Part shown: piece by piece, positions 1 to 12,501 of the stretch | How the letters are laid out: every line of letters begins with the position of its first letter | How positions within the stretch are numbered: position 1 is the first letter of the stretch | Assembly: GCA_029339195.1 (NCBI GenBank) | Contig: JAPTJF010000264.1 | Coordinates: 1 to 64,000 of the forward strand | DNA length: 64,000 bases | Source: Micractinium sp. NFX-FRZ | Lineage: Eukaryota; Chlorophyta; Trebouxiophyceae; Chlorellales; Chlorellaceae | Reading direction: 5' to 3' | Notes under the pieces: model-generated | Told to the model about the DNA's origin: nothing | The model's input: only the letters and a program-made list of their open reading frames with translations | Database searches by the model: none | Made by a program: the position numbers and the translations under genes

Positions 1-3000
1 ACCCCACGTCCGACACCAGCGCCAGCGCCGCCACCGCCGCCCGCACCAGCAGCAGCGCACTGGTGGCGTCGTGGTCGAGTGCTGCCGCCTCCGCAGGTCC
101 AGAGCCTGATGCCCCCGCCGCTGCTGCCTCCGCTGCTGCCGCATCAGCTGTCGCTTGCAGCCACTCTGCCGCTGTGACCGTCCAGCGTGCGGCGGTGCTG
201 CACCAGCGCCCCTCTCGCAGCATGCCCAGCACCTCGGCAGGCAGCGGCGCCTCCTCTGCAGGTCGGGTCGGGCGGGGCAGCAAGGCGCACCCCAGCTGGG
301 CGGAACAGCTGCAGCTCTGTTTCTTCCAGGGGCTGCCAAGCTTCCCCTGTGCCATGTTCCGCCTGCCCACCCGGCCCGTCCCCCACTCCCTTGTGCACAG
401 CCCTGCCTGCGCGCCCTCCAGCCCAGCGCACCCAGCAGGCCCTCCAGCTCCGCACACAGCAGCTGCACCGCCGCCAGCACAAAGCCTCCCAGGCGGCGGG
501 CCAGGCTGAGGTCCTCGGCTGCCACGTCCACCAAAATCTGCTCCTCATCCACCGCAGGCACCACACGCTGCAGCGGGGCCACAGCGTGCAGGCAGGGGAG
601 GCGGCAGGGGTGAAGGGCACAGCGTGCGTGGGGGCTGGGAGCGCAAGGGGCGGGGATGGAGCAGGAGCTGAGGTGTGCATGGGAGCTGAGCTGGGCATGA
701 GTGTAGGTCGCAAAAAGCTGTCCTCGCCACCAGTCTCGTGCCTTGCTCATGCCACAGTGCAGTCACGTGACGGTAACAGACGGAGGAATGCCGGCCCCCC
801 GCCGCTGGTCACGCCACCCAGCAACAGGGCAGCGTGCACCCCCTGCCCTGCCACCGCACCCTTGCCCAGCCTCAGGACACCAGCAAACGGGCGGCGTGCC
901 TCACCCCGCCCTGCCCCCAAATCCTCACAGCACACCGCCAGATCTGGGTGCTGGTCGCCCAGCACTATGAAGCATGCACACCCTGCCCTTGCCCAGAGCA
1001 TGCAGCCGTCTCTTCATGACATGCTGAGACCACCCAGAGTGCCTCACCACCAGCTCCGCATCCCGGTCGTCCAGCACCATGTAGCGTGCATCCAGGTTGC
1101 GGCGCAGCGTGTGCAGCGCGCGGTAGGTGGACTCCAGGGTGGCCTTGCTGGCGGGGGAGGCTGTGAGGTCCAGGATCTGTGGGATACCAGGGGAGGGAGG
1201 GAGGGAGGAGGGGGAACAGGAGCGGAGGGTGAGGGGCGGATATGTGCAGGGAGGTGTGCAGAGTGGAGGACTCGGGCAGGCCCCGTGCCGCTCTGCATGC
1301 GGAGCATCACGCACCTCCCACACCACGGCTGTGCACACGGCTGCCCCGCCTGGCCCCCAGCCAGCTGCCGCGCCCCAGGCCCAGCACCCGCCAACCACAC
1401 CTGCGTGGTGCGCTCCGAGGCGTGGTAAAACCTGAGGGAGTGTGACTCCCGTGTGATGCACGCTGCTGCCGCTCGCGAGGTGCAAACCGTATGCCGCACC
1501 GCAGCTGCACCTGCCCCGCCCCACCTGTTTGCTGCTGCGCCAGCGGCACGGTGGGCGCAATGAATGCCACCCGGGCGGCCGGGTCGCGCTGCAGCACGTG
1601 CAGGGTGTAGGCGACAGCAATGGCAGTCTTGCCGGACCCAGTGGGGGCCACAAAGATCAGGTTGCCGCCCTCCTTGGCAGCCTCTACCACGCGCTGCTGG
1701 TAGGCGCGCAGCACCTGGGGCCCCAGGGGCGTCTCACCGGTGCGCCTGCACGGTAAGGGATGGGGTGGAGCTCGGGAGGGCAGGGGGTGTGCGGCGCCGG
1801 CACGCTGGCACGTGTTTGACTCATTGAAACCAGGCTAGGCAGCGGGTGAACCGACTCCCAAGCAGCCGCCGACGCACCCTGCACCATTGTGCGCTCGTCC
1901 TCCCACACCGCTGCCGCCCGCCCCCTGCACCTGGCCTGTGCCTCAATCTTGTCGGCAGCGATGCGCTTCTTGGCGAACTTGATGAACTGCCCGCCCAGGG
2001 CGCGGCGCCGGTCCCCTGCCGCTGTCAGCTCGCGCGGCTCACTGACCGCCTGCTGGTACACCTCCCATAGCGCGCGGCGGCTCAGCTCCGACACCAGCTT
2101 CTGCAGGTAGGGGAGGGTGGGCGGGGAGGACACAAGTGCCGCCTGTTTGACGGGCTGGACGCCTGCTGGGATGCCTCCCCCAACAGCATGGGGCGGCTCA
2201 GCTGCGACACCGGCTGTTTCAGTGGGGAAGGAGGCAACGCTTGTTGGGGAGCGGCAACGCTGAGCAGGAGGGCAAACGCAGCGAGCGGTGCTCCTGCTGA
2301 AGGGTGCGCCATTGGCAGGAGGCAGGGGGGCAGGCCAAAAAGAGAGCAGCGTGCTAGCCGGAAGCGTGAGTGGGAAGCAGGACAGAGCAAGCAGCCCGGA
2401 TGACTCGGGCAGCTGTAGGCTGCCCGCCGGCCTCAATGCCAGCACGGCCCTGCCGCTCACGCCCCAACATAGCGCCCCATTGAGCGATACCCCCCATCTG
2501 GGCCCCTGCTCACCAGCAGCAGCTTGCGTGTGCCCTCCTGCTCCTCCAGCCGCACTATGAGCACATCCGCCGCCTCTGCATCAGTCAGCCCCGCAAACTC
2601 GCCTGAATCAGGCTCCCAGCTGCCCCCTGCCCCCTCCGCTTCCCCCTCCGCCTCCATGTCGCTCTCGCTGGACACTCTCATCTCCACGTCCCCGCTATCC
2701 AGCAGCACTGCCATGCTGGCGCTCTCGCTAAGGGCTCCGCCATAGGCAGAGGAGGCCAGGGAAGCCGACGAGGCACTGCCTGCCGGCGCTGGCCTGCTGC
2801 CGTCGCCGCCGCCCGCCTGCAGGCGCCCACCGCCCGCGCCCACTGCCCCCAGCAGCCGCTTCACTGCCAACTCCAGATGCTGAATGCGGCCCAGCGCTGC
2901 CAGCTGCATCGTGCTGTGCGACTCCTTCACGTCTGCCGCATCCGCCAGCACTTGCTTCATCGCCGCCAGCAGCACCGTCTGCAGCCCGCCATAGTCCACC

Positions 3001-3773
3001 GCCAGCTGGCCCTGCAGGGGGAGGCGGCGGCAGCGCAGAGGAGGGCGGGGTGTTTGAATGAGCAATGCCAGCAGCCGTGCTGTGTGAGCATGCAGTGCAG
3101 CGCGGCACTCATGAGGCACGCTGGGCAGGCACAGCAGGCGCAGGAGGACGGCAGGCACAGCAGGCACAGCAGGCACAGCAGGCACCGCCGCACCTGTGCA
3201 TCCTGCGTCACAATGCCCAGGTCGGCGGCCTTGTGCCGCTCCAGCACGGCCTGCACCTGCTGAGCCACCACCCCCACACGCTGCGCGCTGGTGCCCTGCA
3301 CACATTGTGATGGTGGGCGGAGGCAGGCGGGGGCAAGCTTGCACTTGGAGTCAGAAGCTTACTAGTTATCAAAGTGTGGTGGGGAGGCGCTCCACTTTGG
3401 CATTCTTCCGTTTCCAGCCCCTCTGCTCGCGCCGCAGCGCAAAGCACCCAGCAGTGCCACTCACCCATCCGCCAGGCTGGCACAGCGCCACTGGCCCCCA
3501 CCCAGCCAGCTGATCCCATCCTCCCCTGGGCTTGCCTTGTATCGGTACACAAATGTCGCTATGTCTGCAGCGATTGCCATAGCCTTCTTGCCCTCGTCCA
3601 GGGCCCGGATACCCTCCTTGGCACGCGCATCTGCACGACCGCCGGGAGGCGCAGGGAGGGAGGCACATGTGAGATGGCAGGGGCACAGCGGCATGCTGTT
3701 GCCATCCGCCAGAAGGGCAGAGGCATGCTGCGACCGGCAGATGGGAGGCTCCGACCCCCTCTGGCGAGTGGGG

Positions 3774-3809
<36 letters not shown>

Positions 3810-6172
3810 TAGGCAGGTGAGCGGGATGGCAAGCAGGCGGGCGGGCGGGCGGGCATGCATGCAGGCGGGCGGGCAGGTGGTGCGCAAGGGCTACGCACAC
3901 ACACTGCCGAAGTTGGTATGCCAGCTGGGTGTTGCAGCGCGCAAGCAAGCGCGCAAGCAAGACAACGGGTGCGCACCTGACACCTGGTGCACGCCTTGCG
4001 CTGTCAAGTTTCCAGTCACCCTCACGTCGCCAGCACCGCCATGACTTTTCCCTCAAACTCCCCTCTGCCCGCCAGTGCCTGCTCGCCTCCCACGGTGAGC
4101 ATGGAGTAGTGCCCCTCCCGCTGGGCATGCTCGCCAGCAGCAGCAGGCTGGCGCCGCTGCCCCGAGTGGCCACCGCTGCTGCTGGCTGTGGGGCTTCCGG
4201 GCAGGGCGGGCAGCGGCTGCGCGTCGGCGGCACCGCTGCCGCCAGCAGCAGGCTGCCCCTGGCTGCTCTGCGCAGCTGGCTGGCTGGCCACCCCGCCTCC
4301 TGCCGCCTGCCCTGAGCCACCAGCGGCCCCTGGATGCCCTTCACCTCCTGCTGCTGCCGCCTGCCCCTGGCTGCTGAGCGCCGCCAGCTGGCTCTGCTGG
4401 CCCAGCAGCTGGGAGAAGTCGCCCCCCAGTGGCACTCCCTCAGCATGCAGGTCGTGCAGCCCAGACAAGTCCGGAGCATAGAGCGGCAACGGCTGGTAGC
4501 CCGGAATTGGCGGCGGCACCTGGGCGTCGACAGGCTCGAGGGCCGCTGCCACTGCTGCGGCTGCTTCTCCTGCCTCTGGCACAAGCACCGCACCCTGCTG
4601 CTCCTGCTGCGGCTGCGGTGCCAGCAGCTCCGGCGGGCCCGTCAGCATAAAGTGGTAGAGCGTCAGCGAGGTGTCCAGCACGCGCTCCTGCCTGCAGGCA
4701 GGAGGTGCCAAGCGGGGATTGAGGTACCAAGCAGGTGCCAAACAGGGGTGCGGTGCTGCCTTGACAGTGTGGCTGCGCTTAGTAAAGGGTGGGGGCATGC
4801 CCAGCTGCCAGGGCAGGCCCCACCAGCAACAACAGGGCACAGCCAGGATGCAGGGCAGTGCGACAGCTGGCAGCAGGCATGGAATTGGCCGGGCAGCTGG
4901 CAGCAAGTGGCAGCAACCCAAGGCAGCCATTGGAAGCATCTGAGCGGCGCTCACCGGAAGCAAACAAGCCCCTGCTGTGCCTGCTGCCGCAGCGCCGCCA
5001 CCGTCTCTGCCGGCTGCTGCGCCACCTTGATTTTAAAGGCGGTGCTGTTGGGGGCAGCTGCCGCAACGGCATACGAGCCATCCAAGCCTGCACCCAGGCC
5101 TGCCACTGCCACCAGCTGCTTGGCCCCTGAAAAGGCGTGTGCCGCGGCGGTATGCACGGTAGTGCTCCCCTGGCCGTCCACCTCCAAGCCGGCAGCGGCT
5201 GTCCACTGCGGCGTCGGGTCCACCGCCACCACCCGCCGCACCTCGTGCCCCGTGACCTGCAGGGGTGGGGTGGAGGGCAGTGCGGGAACAAGCGTGCAGA
5301 CGCGTGAAGGCAGGCAGAAAGCGGGCAGGAGAGAGGGTGCGGAGGCGTGCGCATGTGCGGGCAGACAGGGGGGGCACACGGGCGCAGCCAGGCGGGCGGG
5401 CAAGCAGGCGGGCAGAGAGGCAAGCGGGCAGCTGACGACAGATGACACCGGTGCAGCCGGGCAAGCGTGCATTCAGCACAACAGGGTGCGGCCTGTTGCA
5501 GGGAGAACCCACCTTGTGCGTGAGGGCGCTGCCCTGCATGCGGCGCCAGCTGGCGCTGCGCTTGCCGATGATGGCGAGTGCGCTGGGCTGGGAGGGCTGG
5601 AAGTGTACTCTGCAACAGTAGGCAGCGGCAGCCCGCTTCACCAGAGTGCGGTTGGGGTATGTGTTGGGGACATGTAGAATAACAGGTGCAGGTGCCACAT
5701 ACTTCACGCAAAGGGCAGGCAGGCGGGCACAGCTGGCACTGCACAGCACTGGCACAGCACGGCAGCACAGCACTCGCCTGCCGCCAAAGCTGCTTCCGTC
5801 ATAGGTGACGCCGTCGGGGAGGCCGTACGCCCGGCGCTTCTTGTGCTGCTGCAGAGCCTCAGGCATGGCAATCAGAACCCCACGCCTGCCGGTGGACTCA
5901 TGGATGGGCACTAGGTAATTCTCAATCAGTTGCCGGTCCTGCACTGCATCGCCGTTGCCCAGCAGCAAGACCCGGCACGGCGGCCCGGCGCCAATGGCGT
6001 TGACAGCCGCAACCAGCGGTGTGGGTGCCTGCTCCTGCCCCTCCTCCGGCCCTTCCAGGTGCGCCGCGAGCTCGTCGATAATTGCTTTATGCTGCAGCTC
6101 GGTGAGCGCCTCGCCGGCATCTAAAGCGGCTGCTATGGTCCCGGCCTGTGCAGCCAGCGCCTCTGCATCCAT
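1..6172 (-). CDS. RIG-I/Dicer-like superfamily 2 helicase, 3' end outside window
   Basis: ATP-dependent RNA/DNA helicase of the RIG-I/Dicer/FANCM type (family inference). Exons I support: 5778-6172, 5513-5609, 4955-5256, 4026-4691, 3536-3630, 3194-3295, 2514-3011, 1931-2100, 1525-1745, about 1401-1431, 1048-1176, 432-567, and 255 to the window edge. The start is the ATG at 6172. Walker A APTGSGKT lies near residue 815 (exon 1525-1745), followed by AFIAPTVPLAQQQ (motif Ia region) and LDLTASP (motif III, exon 1048-1176). The exons 432-567 and 1-255 are helical and acidic, like the insertion between helicase lobes. I cannot find the DExH motif II. The first ~780 residues are not recognised; exon 4955-5256 contains a beta-rich stretch resembling modules seen in phage tail proteins (weak). 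Two junctions do not phase: 4026 to 3630, which a 20-nt microexon at 3905-3924 would repair, and 1525 to 1431. Two introns use GC donors (after 5778 and 3536). Confidence 0.7.
949..1110 (-). repeat. Intronic degenerate copy of helicase exon 11 edge
   Basis: The exon end around 1060-1100 (GTCGTCCAGCACCATGTAGC) has a copy at 949-990 (GTCGCCCAGCACTATGAAGC) in the downstream intron. Confidence 0.65.
2071..2227 (-). repeat. Intronic degenerate copy of helicase exon 8 edge
   Basis: The 5' edge of exon 1931-2100 plus acceptor (2071-2112, GGCGGCTCAGCTCCGACACC) is repeated in the upstream intron at 2190-2227 (GGCGGCTCAGCTGCGACACC), again followed by an AG-ending acceptor-like tract. Confidence 0.8.
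3151..3184. repeat. 9-bp tandem repeat
   Basis: CAGGCACAG-type unit repeated about four times in the helicase intron next to the donor at 3194. Confidence 0.85.
3773..3819. repeat. (CAGG)n microsatellite
   Basis: GCAG/GCAGG tetranucleotide run in the helicase intron upstream of exon 3536-3630. Confidence 0.9.
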
Positions 6173-7072
6173 CGGGCCTGGCTGGGCCCGGAGCAAGGTT
6201 GCGCAGTGTGCCAGGGAAGAGTGCAATGTCGAAGCGCATTGTTTAAAGCGCGGAGAGCGAAATCAACGAAGATGGAATGCGTGCTGCGGCAGGCTACACG
6301 GACAGCACTGGCAGCACAGTAGTTGGCAGATGCCGTACTCTAGCAGTGATGCATACGTTTTAAAATGTGGGTAATCAACTCCCTAAGGCACAATGCACGG
6401 TCACGGACCCTCGAGCAGCAACTCCTGCTGGCGGTCGGCGGCAGCCTGCAACGCAGCACAGCACAGCGTACGCCATCATGAGTGTGCTCCACCTCTGTGG
6501 GTCAATTTCTCTTCTACCAGCCATGTCTTTGCCACCATTTCTTTTCCATTTCAAAAGAAACTGGAGCCAATCTCTAACAGCATCCCATGCTTCTTGCAGT
6601 CACACTCATGCCTGCCGCCACCTGGCCTCACCACCCAGCACACGCCCCTGCTTCCCATCGCTGCGGAGTCTGCCGAAGGAGAGGGCCTTACGCAGAGGAG
6701 TGCATGAGCATCTTGTATATCATGCCTCGTTACGCACGTCCGGTGGCATGTGTGTGGGAGGGCCCTACTTACTTACTTTTGGTGCGTGCGGCACCTGCCA
6801 TGTGACATGTGCTGTGTACCCACCCCACTGCTGTGAGGCGGGGAACCGGCTTGGATTGCCTCCAAATGGCTTGGGAAGCATGCCGGACGAAGAACTGAGC
6901 CGTGGGAGGGAAGCAAAGTTGACCAGCTGCCTCCTATAACGCGGATGCCGGCAGTACTCAGCTGCTGTCTATGAGCGACTCTCCCACATATGCTTCTAGT
7001 TGATGTGACTGCAACACTAGTCTTTGAACAATTCAGCGCAGCGGGAGTTTCCCGGTTTGCTTGAACACACAC
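6173..7072. other. Divergent intergenic region, shared promoter
   Basis: About 900 bp between the start codons of the helicase gene (-) and the SGNH-hydrolase gene (+). It is lower in GC than the flanking exons. I see no convincing coding sequence, RNA gene or clear TATA box. Both 5' UTRs and promoters must lie here. Confidence 0.5.
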
Positions 7073-10000
7073 ATGTCGCTGAGAGCGAAGGGGGACTTGC
7101 TGCCCCAGGTGGTGGAGGCTGCGTCCACTTCGCCACAACAATCTCCGAGCAAGAGTGCTCCGCAGATGGGGGCGCTGCTGCCGCAATCTCGGAGCTCGCT
7201 CTCCGTTGCCGCGCTCTCCTTTGCGGCCGGCGCTATTCTCATGTTGGTGGTCTCGCTGGCCTCGCCTTGGCAAGGAGGTGAGCAGCCGGCGGCACCCCGT
7301 CTGGGGCAGCCTTGTGCTGCCGCCAGTGGCGGCAGGGGCAAGTGCGGCCGCCACCGCAGCCTTCCCCTGGGTGCAGCCACCCCTCCCCCACGCGCGTGCA
7401 CGCTCCCTCATTCACTTGTTTGCAGTGGGACGAGGGGGTCTGATGGGACACCTGGTGCGGCGCACCAACCTAAGCAGCGATGCGCAGCCCAGCATACTGG
7501 CGCCGACGGACGGCAGGGCCGCGCAGGTACGGGCGTCGACACACGCGCCGGGATGCACATGCTCAGGAAGAGAGGGCTTTGCATTCTTGGCGGGCAACAC
7601 TGCAGCAATGGGTTCTCAAGGTTTTGTGTTTTCGCGACGTGCTAGGGCCCGTGCTGGGCATGCTGGACACGCGGTGTGCGCCCAAAACTGAAGGCTTGCC
7701 CAGCACCTTTCCTGGTTTGGCACCACAACGCTCCAGCACTGTACTCACTCCTTATCATGCAGGGGGCGGAGGTAGCAATGGCGTCAGCAGCAGCAGCAGC
7801 AGCAGGCGCAGCGGCAGCGCAACCAAGCAGGCTGGCAGGGGCAGCGGTGGGAGGCGCAGAGGCTGGCCAGTGGCAGCAGCAGGCAGCGACGGCAGCAGCG
7901 CCCAAATGCCCCGAGGCGCCAAAGTGTCCAGAGGCACCACACTGCCCGGTGTGCCCCAAGCCCCAGGCCTGCCCCAAGCCGCAGCCGTGCCCGCAGGCGC
8001 CAGTGCCGCCCCGCCCGCCGCCCCGCGTCCGCATGCCCTGGGATCCGCTGCTGAGCTACCGGGAGGTGCAGCGGGGGCTGTCCTATTACGGCACCGGCGA
8101 GCGGCTGCGTGCAGTGGTGGCCAAGCTGCAGGCAGGCAAGCCCATCAAAGCCTTCACCCTGGGTGGCAGCGTGACCAAGGGGCAGGGGGCAAGCAGCCCC
8201 GAGGCAGGCTTCCCCTCCCGCCTGTTTGAGTTCATCAATGCTACGTGGCCGCACAGGTGGGGGTGGATTGTGGGGGAGAGGGGAGAGGGCGGGACGGCGG
8301 GGGTGGCGGGATGGCTAGGGGAGCAAAGGGAGCAACAGGCAGGGTGTAGCGAATGTTGGGGCCTTACCTTGCCAAGTGTGAGTGCCATCAACGCCAGGTG
8401 GCTGCGCAGGTAGGGAGGCGTGCAGGCATGCAGCAAGGCTGGCAGCGGCGGCTGCCGAGGTGCTGCTGCCGCCGCTGTGGAGTGGCCGCGCCGTTTCTGC
8501 CGTCAGCACAGGCATGTGCTGCTGCCGCATAGAGGAGTTGCTACCCTGCCCAGGGCCATGCTGACAGGGCCTCTTGGAGCAGAAGTCGGGGAGACGCTGC
8601 GGGATGCTGGAGCCCACTGGGCTCTAACTGCACGACGCTCTTGGTCGTGCCTCCTCCGTGTGCCACCCTCACTCGGTGCCTTCCGTTTACTCAACTCACA
8701 CCCTTCCCGCAGGGATCACGTGCTGGTGAACAAGGGCATTGGGGGCACCAGCTCTGGGGTCTTCTCCGCCTGCGCCGAGCAGATGGTCGGCCAGGTGCGC
8801 TAGGCTTGGCTTGGCTGTGCTTGGCTGGGCTGGGGGCGGGGGGGCGGGGGGGCGGGCTGGATGCCGCTGGTGTCCCTCTTTGTCTGCAGCTGCTGCCGCC
8901 GACTGCCGGCCCGGCATCGTCCACGCCAGCATGTCCAGACGGTGCGTAGTTGAACCATTGTGCTCTCGACACCTGGTGTGCACTTGGACCATTCTTTCTT
9001 TCTCCTCAAAACTTGTTCTTTCAACACTTGCAGGACCCGGACCTCGTGCTTGTGGACTTCACGATCAACGAAAAGACAGATGAGCCCTTCACCTCCTCCC
9101 ACCGCCAGGGCTACGAGCAGCTGCTGCGCAAGCTGCTGCGCCTGCCGGGGCGCCCCGCGGTGGTGCAGATGCACCACTACGCGTGGTGGCGCGCCGTGGG
9201 CGACGGCATGAAGCAGGGGCTGTTCTACCACCCGCGGACAGAGGAGCAGCTCACGGTGTTGTCACACGTGAGTGTGTGTGACTAGCTAGTGTGTTTGATG
9301 GCGGTTCGTCTGTATAAGCAAAGACAGAGGGAGGGTGGTGCAGTGTGCGGCCGCAAGGTGTGTCATGCCAAGCTGACCGGCCTCTTGCAGGGAGGCCAGG
9401 AGCGGCGGCACGGGCCGGCTGCCGGCTCTCTCCTTCGTTTGCCCTCTTCCTCAGGACCGTGGTGCTGTCCATCTCGCCACGTACAGCAGTACCGCCCACA
9501 TTTCGGCTGACACCCTACCGCTGTACTGCCCTCCTCGCCCCTGCAGTACTACGATGTGCCGTCCATTTCGTTGCGTGCTGCGGTCTACCCGCTCATGCAG
9601 AACAGCGTCCCTGGCTTCCAGGCAAGGCAGCGACCGGGGCGCAGTCGGTTGCACTGGCCTGCGCTGCGCTGCCTGGCGCCTGCGCTGCCCGCCGGGCTTG
9701 CATGCTTGTTGGACATCTACAGCATGACTTGCCTGCAGCCGCACATGCAGCCAGCACGCTTGCCGGTGCTTACAGCCTGCGACTGGGGCCTGACCCACCT
9801 GATCCTCACTGCTGCCTCGCGCAGCTTGTTGACCAGGCGTGCAAGGCTCAGTTCATAAGTTGTGATTGCGTTATCAAGCATAGCTGACGGAATGCGTACC
9901 TGTACTGTATGCGCGCCTGTTGCCGCCTGCAGACGGAGAAGGTGTGGGAGGCAAGGAAGAAGACGACGGCCGGGATTGAGCTCCCGGTCGCGGGCAAGGG

Positions 10001-12501
10001 GGAGCGCCAGCTGTACTTCTACAATGACAGGTGGGTGCGGCATGCTGTCCGTCATGGTGTGCCTGGCATGCTGTGCCTGAAATGCTGTGCCTGGCATGCT
10101 GTGCCTGAAATGCTGTGCCTGGCCAGGGGCACCGCCGCGTGTGCTTCTACAGCGACCGGTGGGTGTGGGGCATCGGTTGCCTGCTTGGCGCGGCTTGGCC
10201 CGGTCTGCCTTGGCTTGGTCGGCTTGCCCGAATCTGTACTGCTGGCCTGCTGGGCCCCGGCAGCCTTCGAGCACACCTGGCTGCCCAGCAGGGCGAAAGC
10301 ACCTGCTCCTGCGGATCATCCACACCCTCCCTGCCCCGCGCCTCGCATCTCCCAAGTTCCCCGACCCCACCGTCTTTCTTGCCCCGCCCACCGCACCCCA
10401 CCGCCCCGTCTCGCGTTGTGTACAGGACACACCCCAACGACCGCGGCCACCAAATGATTGCCGAGCTGCTGGCCTACCTCCTGATCCGGGCGGCCGCCGA
10501 GCAGCGCGAGGGCTGGGAGGCGGCGGTGGCCACGGCGGCAGGCTGGGCGCCCGAGCAGCAGTGGCCGGCGGGGGGCGACCGCCAGGCGCTGCCGCCGCCC
10601 ATGATCCCGGGCAACGCCGATGTGCCGACCTCTCTGTGCGCCATCCAGGTGAGCCAAAGGGGCGTGGGCGGGGGGCGGGCTGAAGGGCAGAGCTGGGCGC
10701 CTCTTACTGTGCGGGCCTGCAAGGGGGGCCTGCGCAGCACCCAACGGCTGGCTGGCTGGCTTGCTTGCATCTCACGGGGCTCATTTCTGTGCGTGCCGCT
10801 GTTCTACCCACGCTTGCATCAGCTTGTGCGTTTCCATGTCTGGTGCGCTGCCGTGCGCATCCGTTGCACTATGGTGGACGGGGCGGTCCCCGTTAACAGT
10901 GCTGGTGGGATGGTAGAGGTGAACATTGCTTGCACCACCAGCAGTGGCTCAGTCATGCTGCTGGTGCTGAGGCCGCTGCACCTGCCCCCCATCAACCGCA
11001 CCCTGCAGGAGGGGTTCAAGGGCATCGTTGTGGACCACAGCGACGGGTTTGAGTACCGCCCGGAGCGCCCCGAGGAGACCAGCTTCGTGGGGCAGAAGTG
11101 AGTGGGTGGGGGGCCCCATGGGTTTGAGGGCGGAAGGGGGAGGGACCGGGCCGGGTGAAGGCAGGGGCAGCAGTGAGGGCGTCCTTGGGCCAACTCACTT
11201 GGTGCCATGGGCCCTGCGGTGGTAGAGGCGCTCAAGGGGAAGCTCGGCAGGCAAGCGTGCATCGCACCGACCGCTCTGGCCATGCCAGCGATTGTTGCCT
11301 CCGTCGCCCACCACCTCAACAGCAGCCCGCCTGTCTTGTTGTTGAAAGTTGCCAGAGAGCATGCGGCTGGGGCGGGGTCAGGCGTCCATCGAGGCTCTCA
11401 CCTGTCACCCCACCTGTTCGCCTGCCTGCCCCACCGTGCCTGTCGGCCGTTCCTCGCACCCACCCTGCCCCCACCATCCCCTGAACTGCGTGTGTTCGTT
11501 CGTTCTCACAGGTGGGGATGGACGGCCACTAAGCCGGGCGCCTGGGCGGAGCTCGAGTTTGACAGCCGGGAGCACGCAGAGGGCAGCGGCGGGGAGGGGG
11601 ACCACACAAAAGAGCCAGCGGAGGTGTACCTCACGCACCTCAAGGGGTTTGAAGGCTTTGGCACGGCCCTCATAAAGTGTGTGTCCGGCTGCCGCTGCGG
11701 GGGCAAAGGCAAGATACTGGACGGCACGTGGGAGCAGCAGGCAACGCTGATGCAGATCCACAGGTTCCAGGTGCGCTGGCGGCAGTGCTGAGCTGGCAGC
11801 CGGTTGCTGCTGAGGTGGTGGCAGGTACTGCTGATGCACAGGTTCCGGGTGATTTGGCAGCGTGCTGAGGTGGCAATGGGTTGCTGCTGAAGGCTTGCTG
11901 CTCTGCAGGGTGGTGGGTGGTTGGACAGGCCAGGACGCATTTTGCGCCCAGGACAGCACTGGGTTGTGGCCTGGCTAGCATGCTTCTGTGCAGGCCGCAG
12001 TGCCTGCACTTGCCTGTGGGAGCATGCCCCCACCCCGCCGACGCTGCCACCTGCCCTCCTGCTTTTCCAACACTGTTTCACATGCCTGCCCGCCGCCTCT
12101 GGCCCACCCTGCCTGCCCACTTGTGTGCAGGTGACGCAGCACGAGAGGTGCCGTGTGCGGGTGACTGTGCGCAAGGAGGCGGGGGAGGTGCCTCAGGAGG
12201 GGCACAAGGTGTCGCTCACAGCCATCATGGTGAGCAACCCGCACCCCCGCCTGCCTCCTGCCCGCCTGCCTGTCTGCCCGCCTGCCCGCCTGCTTGCCCG
12301 CCTGCCTGGCCCTCCCACTGGCACCCCGCCTGCCACGCACCTGCCTGCCCAGGCTTCTCAACCTGCCCATGTTTAGCCTTGCCCTGAGGTGGCCTGCTGC
12401 ACCCGGCCCCCTCTGCCACGGTGCCTGTGCAGGTGTCGCACTTCCCCATCAGGCTGAAGACTTATGAAGACCAGGCCGAGCAAGTGGCCACCCTTGTTTG
12501 A
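7073..12501 (+). CDS. Type II membrane SGNH-hydrolase-like protein
   Basis: Twelve exons, all phases consistent, 675 residues: 7073-7277, 7426-7526, 7763-8256, 8713-8794, 9034-9267, 9547-9621, 9933-10030, 10426-10648, 11009-11097, 11512-11770, 12131-12229, 12433-12501. After ~43 residues a hydrophobic segment (about 44-64) acts as signal anchor, then an Ala/Pro/Cys-rich stalk with repeated KCPEAP/PKPQ units, so the catalytic part should be in the Golgi or outside. SGNH blocks: GGSVTKG (block I, Ser near residue 238), GIGGTSSG (block II), DFTINE (block III Asn near 305) and THPNDRGHQ (block V Asp/His near 432-435). The last ~170 residues (WGWTATKPGAW, then Cys-containing beta strands) are a separate C-terminal domain I do not recognise. 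The substrate is unknown; wall-polysaccharide acyl groups are a reasonable guess. The intron after 9621 has a GC donor. Directly joining 8794 to 9034 keeps phase; a possible exon at 8890-8941 does not. Confidence 0.85.
9991..10171 (+). repeat. Intronic degenerate copy of exon 7 edge (SGNH gene)
   Basis: The end of exon 9933-10030 plus its GTGGGTG donor (9991-10040) is repeated in degraded form inside the next intron at 10121-10171, including the CTTCTACA...GGTGGGTG core. A short GCATGCTGTGCCTG-type unit is also reiterated at about 10050-10120. Confidence 0.7.
11741..11890 (+). repeat. Intronic degenerate copy of exon 10 edge (SGNH gene)
   Basis: The exon 11512-11770 end with its following intron start (11741-11810, containing CACAGGTTCCAGGTG) recurs at 11827-11890 (CACAGGTTCCGGGTG). 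In both copies a GGTTGCTGCTGA motif follows at a similar distance. Confidence 0.65.

Noticed and set aside
8890..8941. A possible small exon of the SGNH gene encoding LLPPTAGPASS
   Set aside because: It is 52 nt and would shift frame; joining 8794 directly to 9034 gives CAEQMVGQDPDLVLVDF, which fits the family.
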